6,318 nt of DNA from Rhodospirillales bacterium (lineage in GTDB: Bacteria; Pseudomonadota; Alphaproteobacteria; Rhodospirillales; 2-02-FULL-58-16): contig JAJFIG010000102.1 in the NCBI GenBank assembly GCA_021775195.1, positions 1-6,318 of the forward strand, in the 5' to 3' direction. Made by a program: the position numbers and the translations under genes. Below are positions 1 to 3,640 of the stretch, one piece after another (positions within the stretch are counted from its first letter, which is position 1; every line of letters begins with the position of its first letter). The notes under the pieces were generated by a model. It was not told where the DNA came from, ran no database searches, and worked only from the letters and a program-made list of their open reading frames with translations.

Positions 1-302
1 TGGCCAAGAGCTTCGGCGATGCGACAACCCGGGCCGAGTCAGGTATTGGCAAGCTCAAAATTGCCGCCGACGGACTCCAGGAGCAGATGCAGAAAGCCCA
101 GTCGCTCCGCGATGATCTGGCGTTCCTGATCGAACGCGGTGGTACCGCAGCCGATCGTCTCGAAGACAGTGTGAGGGGTGCCCGCGGCAAGACAGGGCCC
201 GGTGTTGAGACCCGCTCCGCGACCCGGGACGAAGCACCGGCCGCAGATACCAGATCGGAAGCCGAGCGTGAACTGCTCCGGGCACTTAGGGCGGCCCACT
301 AA
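1..302 (+). CDS. DUF6468 domain-containing protein, 3' end (partial)
   Basis: This is the last 99 residues of a gene that begins upstream; the first complete codon starts at nt 3 and the stop is TAA at 300-302. The visible part has a helical segment (AKSFGDATTRAESGIGKLK, residues 1-19), then the conserved-looking block RDDLAFLIERG (36-46) followed by ADRLE (50-54). A charged low-complexity linker follows (about 60-84), and the tail is SEAERELLRALRAA. This pattern is what I recall of the DUF6468 family, found next to fliM and motE-like genes in alphaproteobacterial flagellar loci. Its biochemical role is unknown; the helical character and the locus suggest a structural or assembly accessory of the motor, which is inference. 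The expected N-terminal membrane segment lies outside the window. An internal ATG at 87 is not the real start, because the homologous-looking reading frame continues upstream of it. The next gene begins 21 nt downstream. Confidence 0.8.
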   Translation, partial: AKSFGDATTRAESGIGKLKIAADGLQEQMQKAQSLRDDLAFLIERGGTAADRLEDSVRGARGKTGPGVETRSATRDEAPAADTRSEAERELLRALRAAH

Positions 303-323
303 GCCGATGGGACAACCAAGGTC

Positions 324-1025
324 ATGAGTGTAATGCGTATCCGATTCCTGCCGCTGACCATCTTTGCCGCCGCCCTGATGCTGACGGTCAAGATCAGTGA
401 CATCTGGGACGGCCTCGCTGGCGGCGCGGTCACCGTGGCCCAGGCACAGGCGGAACAATCGAAAGCAGCGGAACCATCGCGATCGGCCGACAAGGACGTG
501 GCGGCGGACGACAAGACGACTGCTGGCGCCGCGGAGGGCAAGGGTGAGGGCGAGGGGCCCGGCGCAGGGCGGTTGGCCAGCGACGACCCCACTCTGTTGA
601 CCCAGGCCGAAATAGACCTTTTGCAACAGCTGGCGGAACGGCGAGAGGCGCTGAAGGCCCAGGAACAGGAACTGGATATGCGTACCGGGCTGCTCAAGGC
701 AGCGGAAGCGCGCATCGATAAAAAGGTCGAAGAACTGAAGCAGTTCCAGGCGACCATCACCCAGCTCATCAAGACCTACGACGAACAGCAGGATGCGAAG
801 ACGCGGAGCCTGGTCAAAATCTACGAAAACATGAAACCAAAGGACGCGGCGCGGATTTTTGAAAAGATGGACTTGAATACCTTGCTCATGGTCGTCGAGC
901 GCATGAAGGAACGCAAATTGGCACCGATCATGGCCAAGATGGATCCAAGCAAGGCAACGGAAATCACGGTCGAGCTTTCACGCCTGCGCGAGTTGCCCAA
1001 ACCCGGCGCGGCGGTGGGCGGCTGA
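324..1025 (+). CDS. MotE-like flagellar protein with MgtE-N-type C-terminal domain
   Basis: A 233-residue protein of the MotE type (COG3334-like). Residues about 7-22 form a hydrophobic segment, a signal anchor or uncleaved signal, which places the rest in the periplasm. Residues about 30-88 are a low-complexity Ala/Gly/Glu/Lys linker. Residues about 90-155 are a strongly charged heptad-like coiled coil (AERREALKAQEQELDMR and onward). Residues about 163-224 are the MgtE-N-like helical domain, with KIYENMKPKDAARIFEKM and later MAKMDPSKATEIT. In Sinorhizobium, MotE is known as a periplasmic chaperone for the stator protein MotC; a similar chaperone or stator-linked role here is inference. Start choice is ambiguous: an AAGG at 318-321 lies only 2 nt before ATG 324 but 11 nt before the in-frame ATG at 333, so the true protein may be three residues shorter. 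It sits 21 nt after the DUF6468 gene and 94 nt before cheY. Confidence 0.85.
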   Translation: MSVMRIRFLPLTIFAAALMLTVKISDIWDGLAGGAVTVAQAQAEQSKAAEPSRSADKDVAADDKTTAGAAEGKGEGEGPGAGRLASDDPTLLTQAEIDLLQQLAERREALKAQEQELDMRTGLLKAAEARIDKKVEELKQFQATITQLIKTYDEQQDAKTRSLVKIYENMKPKDAARIFEKMDLNTLLMVVERMKERKLAPIMAKMDPSKATEITVELSRLRELPKPGAAVGG

Positions 1026-1119
1026 GCGGCGGGAGTGGGAACGCGGAGGCCGGTTACCTTTCGCATTACACGGAACTTTGGCGGGAAGCCGCCCGAGAAC
1101 AGTAAGTAGGGAGTGACAT
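1026..1119 (+). other. Intergenic spacer, longest in the window
   Basis: These 94 nt between the MotE-like gene and cheY are the only sizeable non-coding gap. They contain a short perfect hairpin, GGCGG-GAAG-CCGCC (1080-1093), with no T-run after it, so it does not look like an intrinsic terminator. I could not recognise a sigma-28, sigma-54 or sigma-70 promoter with confidence. The 3' end carries the cheY ribosome binding site. If any internal promoter separates the regulatory genes from the upstream genes, this is the likeliest place, but that is inference only. Confidence 0.35.
1108..1113 (+). promoter_or_regulatory. Shine-Dalgarno for cheY
   Basis: AGGGAG at 1108-1113 lies 6 nt before ATG 1120, a good match and spacing, and fixes the cheY start. 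Confidence 0.75.
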
Positions 1120-1506
1120 ATGGCTGTCGACAAAAACATGAACATCCTGATCGTGGATGACTACAAGACGATGCTGAGGATTCTCCGGAACCTTCTGCGT
1201 CAGTTGGGGTTCAGCAATATAGAAGATGCGACCGACGGCGGTATGGCACTGCAGAAACTGCGCGGTGCCGAGATCGGTCTCGTCATTTCGGACTGGAACA
1301 TGGAACCGATGACCGGGATTGAGTTGCTTCGAGAGGTTCGCGGAGACGATAAACTCAAACACCTCCCGTTCATCATGATCACTGCCGAAAGCAAGACGGA
1401 GAACGTTGTCGCGGCGAAGGAAGCCGGGGTGTCCAACTACATCGTCAAACCCTTCAACGCCGAAACCCTGAAAGCCAAGATTGCCAGTGTCCTTGGAGAT
1501 TTCTAG
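1120..1506 (+). CDS. cheY: Chemotaxis response regulator CheY
   Basis: A 128-residue stand-alone receiver domain, the usual CheY length. Phosphorylated by a CheA kinase, CheY binds the flagellar switch (FliM/FliN) and changes rotation bias. All signature residues are present, each one position later than in E. coli CheY: acidic Mg-binding pair D13-D14 (ILIVDD), phospho-acceptor D58 in VISDWNM, T88 in MITAES, the rotamer aromatic Y107 and K110 in NYIVKPF. The SDWNM...MTGIELLREVR stretch closely resembles the enterobacterial protein, pointing to a true motor-binding CheY rather than a generic receiver. It is followed after 9 nt by cheZ, so the signalling protein and its phosphatase are co-translated, within a motor gene cluster and without cheA in view. 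The start is supported by AGGGAG 6 nt upstream. The only uncertainty is which kinase feeds it and whether the genome holds other CheY paralogues. Confidence 0.95.
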   Translation: MAVDKNMNILIVDDYKTMLRILRNLLRQLGFSNIEDATDGGMALQKLRGAEIGLVISDWNMEPMTGIELLREVRGDDKLKHLPFIMITAESKTENVVAAKEAGVSNYIVKPFNAETLKAKIASVLGDF

Positions 1507-1510
1507 GAGG
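1505..1510 (+). promoter_or_regulatory. Shine-Dalgarno for cheZ overlapping the cheY stop codon
   Basis: A perfect AGGAGG shares two bases with the cheY TAG (1504-1506) and lies 5 nt before ATG 1516. This arrangement suggests that translation of the phosphatase is coupled to that of its substrate protein, and it fixes the cheZ start. Confidence 0.85.
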
Positions 1511-1515
1511 TCACG

Positions 1516-2175
1516 ATGACTGGTGGTAACGCAAGCGCCGCGCTTGAAGCGCAACTAGAGGATTTGCGTGCGACCCACGGGGATGCGGTCAGCATCCGCG
1601 AAATCGGCGGGGTTGTCGAAAACCTCCTGGCGGCGACAAAGGGTGATCTCATGGCCGCCGACATCACCCTCTATTCGGAAATGGAATCTCTGGCCCGGTA
1701 CATTCACGCCGCGAAAGCGGAGATCGCTGCCCTGTGTCCGGATGAGGTCAAGGCCGAATACCTGCCGACGGCGGCCGACGAACTCGACGCCATCATTGCG
1801 GCGACGGCGGACGCAACTCATACCATCATGGACGCGGCGGAAAAGCTGGACGGCGTCATCGAGACTCTTGACGGAAACGCGCAGGAAACAGTGATGACCG
1901 CGACGACCCAAATCTACGAAGCGTGCGGTTTCCAGGATGTTACCGGCCAGCGCATCGGCAAGGTGATCAAAGCGCTCAAGGACATCGAGATAAAAGTCGA
2001 CGCTCTGGTCGCGGCCTTTGGTGAGGAAATCGCGGAATTCAAGGCCAAGGAGCAGCCCGGAAACACTGGCGAGGACCGTTCTCAGAGTGACGAGGACCTG
2101 CTGGAAGGCCCGCAGCTTGAAGGCAAGGGAAGAACCCAGGCCGAGATCGACGCGTTGCTAGACGATTTCGATTAG
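1516..2175 (+). CDS. cheZ: CheY-P phosphatase CheZ
   Basis: A 219-residue, mostly helical, soluble protein, close to the length of E. coli CheZ (214). CheZ speeds dephosphorylation of CheY-P and so resets the motor signal. The catalytic signature is visible as CGFQDVTGQRIGKVI (137-151). Here D141 and Q145 correspond to E. coli D143 and Q147, the latter being the Gln that positions the attacking water. Residues about 30-170 would form the long helical hairpin that dimerises as a four-helix bundle. An acidic, disordered-looking linker (about 176-205) leads to the C-terminal helix TQAEIDALLDDFD (207-219), the expected CheY-tethering peptide. That peptide is more like the FliM N-terminal CheY-binding motif than the E. 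coli CheZ tail. The gene directly follows cheY with a strong SD and is followed 10 nt later by the first motB-like gene. Confidence 0.93.
   Translation: MTGGNASAALEAQLEDLRATHGDAVSIREIGGVVENLLAATKGDLMAADITLYSEMESLARYIHAAKAEIAALCPDEVKAEYLPTAADELDAIIAATADATHTIMDAAEKLDGVIETLDGNAQETVMTATTQIYEACGFQDVTGQRIGKVIKALKDIEIKVDALVAAFGEEIAEFKAKEQPGNTGEDRSQSDEDLLEGPQLEGKGRTQAEIDALLDDFD
2134..2172 (+). other. CheZ C-terminal CheY-binding peptide, FliM-like
   Basis: This segment encodes TQAEIDALLDDFD, the last 13 residues of CheZ. By analogy with E. coli CheZ, whose last residues form a short amphipathic helix that tethers CheY, this is the predicted CheY docking peptide. Its QAEIDALL core is identical to the core of the E. 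coli FliM N-terminal CheY-binding peptide. Binding itself is inferred, not shown. Confidence 0.6.
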
Positions 2176-2185
2176 GTCGAAATTG

Positions 2186-2896
2186 ATGGCCATGGATTTT
2201 GAAGACACCATCTCCGCAAACTCCGAGGAGCCTCAGGAAGGTGGATCCTCCATCGGTCTGTTCCTGGGACTTTATCTTCTCGTGCTCGCTTTCTTTATCG
2301 TTCTGGTGTCGATCTCCACTACCGAGGACGTCAAGTCGAAGGCGGTCATGGACAGCCTGACCTCGACATTTGCGACCCTGTTGCCGCCGAGTACGGATCT
2401 GACCACCTTTGTTGCCAAGGACGGCGACGTGCTTGCTGGGCACACATTCCAGCGGGAAATATCCGGGATCTTCGCTACCGTCCTCAAAATTGCCCGGGTG
2501 GAAATCGTCCGTCCAGGTCTGCAGATGCGTATAGTATTGCCGACGGAGGCATTGTTCCTCGGTCGCGGCACCCGAATTCGTCCGGCACGCTATGTCCTGC
2601 TCGATCGCCTCGTGTCGTCCCTGAGCAGCCGCCCACCGGGACTTCGCTACGACATGGATTTCATCATCACGGCGACGGGTCGTGGCGAGAAAGGCATGGT
2701 CGCCGGCCAGACCCTCGAGATGTCCCGCGCCGGCGTATTCGCGCGGGAGTTCCTGGGTCGCGGTGCTCCACCAGACAGCGTTTCGGTGGGACTGATGCCT
2801 GGAAAGGAGGATGAAATCATTTTCCTGTTTCATGTCCGCCAGCGCGGGGACGTCCCGATCCGCTTCGATAAGGTGAAAACGGAGTCGAGCCAATGA
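2186..2896 (+). CDS. Degenerate MotB/OmpA-like protein without the proton-binding Asp
   Basis: A 236-residue protein with the MotB plan: a short cytoplasmic N-terminus (1-21), one transmembrane helix (about 23-44, IGLFLGLYLLVLAFFIVLVS), a linker, and an OmpA-like periplasmic domain (about 107-218). Aligned on LxxFF with the next gene product, the position of the essential proton-carrying Asp holds Gly28 instead. In the OmpA part, the peptidoglycan-binding NGHTD is replaced by ITATG (161-165), while the Arg of the downstream SRA motif (R181) is kept. It is therefore unlikely to work as a normal stator B subunit; it may pair with the intact MotB or act as a scaffold, which is inference. The frame is intact and it sits inside the operon, so it is not an obvious pseudogene. 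ATG 2186 is chosen because AGG 2174-2176 is 9 nt upstream. TTG 2183 and ATG 2192 are in-frame alternatives. Confidence 0.8.
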   Translation: MAMDFEDTISANSEEPQEGGSSIGLFLGLYLLVLAFFIVLVSISTTEDVKSKAVMDSLTSTFATLLPPSTDLTTFVAKDGDVLAGHTFQREISGIFATVLKIARVEIVRPGLQMRIVLPTEALFLGRGTRIRPARYVLLDRLVSSLSSRPPGLRYDMDFIITATGRGEKGMVAGQTLEMSRAGVFAREFLGRGAPPDSVSVGLMPGKEDEIIFLFHVRQRGDVPIRFDKVKTESSQ

Positions 2897-2929
2897 CTCC
2901 CGCCGGCTTGACCACGATGGTCGACGCCG

Positions 2930-3640
2930 ATGACTGATCAGGACGAGTTTGCGCTTGAGCCGCCGCGCACGAGCCGGGCGTGGATCGTCACCTTCACCGA
3001 CTTGGTGTCCCTGATGCTGACCTTCTTCGTCATGCTGTTCTCGATGTCCAACGTCAAGGTGGACAGGTGGGAAACACTGACGGATACGTTGTCACGAAGC
3101 CTTAATCCGGTCGACAGGAGCCAGCCGATCACGGCGACTGCCAGGCTCAATATTGCCACGGTCATGCGCAAGCCGGCGATCAACCTAGACTACCTGTTCT
3201 CGGTGCTTCAGGAAACCGTCGCCGGCGACCAGCTATTGTCGCAAAGCCAGATTCTGCGTCTCGATGACCGACTGATCATCGCATTTCCCGGCGATCTCCT
3301 GTTCGAACGGGCACAGGCACAGTTGTCGCCGCGGGCCCAGGACGCGATTTTTAATCTCGGCGGAGTCTTGCGCAACGTCGGCAATCGGATCGGTGTCAAC
3401 GGCCACACCGATCCGGTGCCAATCGAGGGCGGATTCTATGCCTCCAACTGGGAACTGTCCCTGGCCCGGGCCGCAGCCGTGGCTGATGCCCTTAAAGGCT
3501 CTGGTTATACCGAGGACCTGACCGCCTACGGCTTCGCCGACAGCCGGTTCAATCAACTTCCCGACCTGCCGCCGAAAGAACGGCATGCGCTGGGCCGACG
3601 GGTTGATATCGTCATCATGCCAAACCGCGAGGCCTTGTAA
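2930..3640 (+). CDS. motB: Flagellar motor stator protein MotB
   Basis: A 236-residue MotB-type protein. MotB forms the ion channel with MotA and anchors the stator to peptidoglycan. The single transmembrane helix (about 18-40) reads WIVTFTDLVSLMLTFFVMLF and contains D24, the equivalent of the essential proton-binding Asp32 of E. coli MotB. Residues about 41-105 are the plug and linker region. The OmpA-like domain (about 107-232) has VNGHTDPVPI with D161, then NWELSLARA with R180 (the Asp and Arg that grip the diaminopimelate of peptidoglycan in this family) and GRRVDIVIM near the end. It lies 33 nt after the degenerate motB-like gene, and its stop overlaps the next start (TAATG). No clear Shine-Dalgarno precedes ATG 2930, so re-initiation after the preceding gene is possible. 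No motA is in the window. An OmpA-family protein of non-flagellar function is unlikely given TFTD and the neighbours. Confidence 0.9.
   Translation: MTDQDEFALEPPRTSRAWIVTFTDLVSLMLTFFVMLFSMSNVKVDRWETLTDTLSRSLNPVDRSQPITATARLNIATVMRKPAINLDYLFSVLQETVAGDQLLSQSQILRLDDRLIIAFPGDLLFERAQAQLSPRAQDAIFNLGGVLRNVGNRIGVNGHTDPVPIEGGFYASNWELSLARAAAVADALKGSGYTEDLTAYGFADSRFNQLPDLPPKERHALGRRVDIVIMPNREAL
3629..3632 (+). promoter_or_regulatory. Shine-Dalgarno for the exported TPR protein, inside motB
   Basis: GAGG lies within the last codons of motB, 7 nt before ATG 3640. It supports the ATG that overlaps the motB stop (TAATG) over the later in-frame ATG at 3655, and implies translational coupling. Confidence 0.6.

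Noticed and set aside
1080..1093. GGCGG-GAAG-CCGCC hairpin between the MotE-like gene and cheY as a terminator
   Set aside because: The stem is only 5 bp and no T-run follows. Short perfect stems are common by chance in GC-rich spacers.
1026..1119. Possible flagellar sigma-28 or sigma-54 promoter before cheY
   Set aside because: I found no convincing paired elements at correct spacing; isolated GG/GC pairs occur by chance.
2039..2893. 284-codon open frame on the minus strand opposite cheZ and the first motB-like gene
   Set aside because: It is a shadow of two well-supported + strand genes and its translation has no recognisable motif or hydrophobic pattern.
2186..2896. First motB-like gene as a pseudogene
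   Set aside because: The frame is full length with intact membrane helix and OmpA-like outline, a plausible start and tight operon spacing. Loss of key residues alone does not show that it is broken.
2917..2937. Six-codon ORF (MVDADD) overlapping the motB start codon, as a leader peptide
   Set aside because: It has no Shine-Dalgarno and no regulatory-type sequence such as repeated codons, so it is most likely chance.
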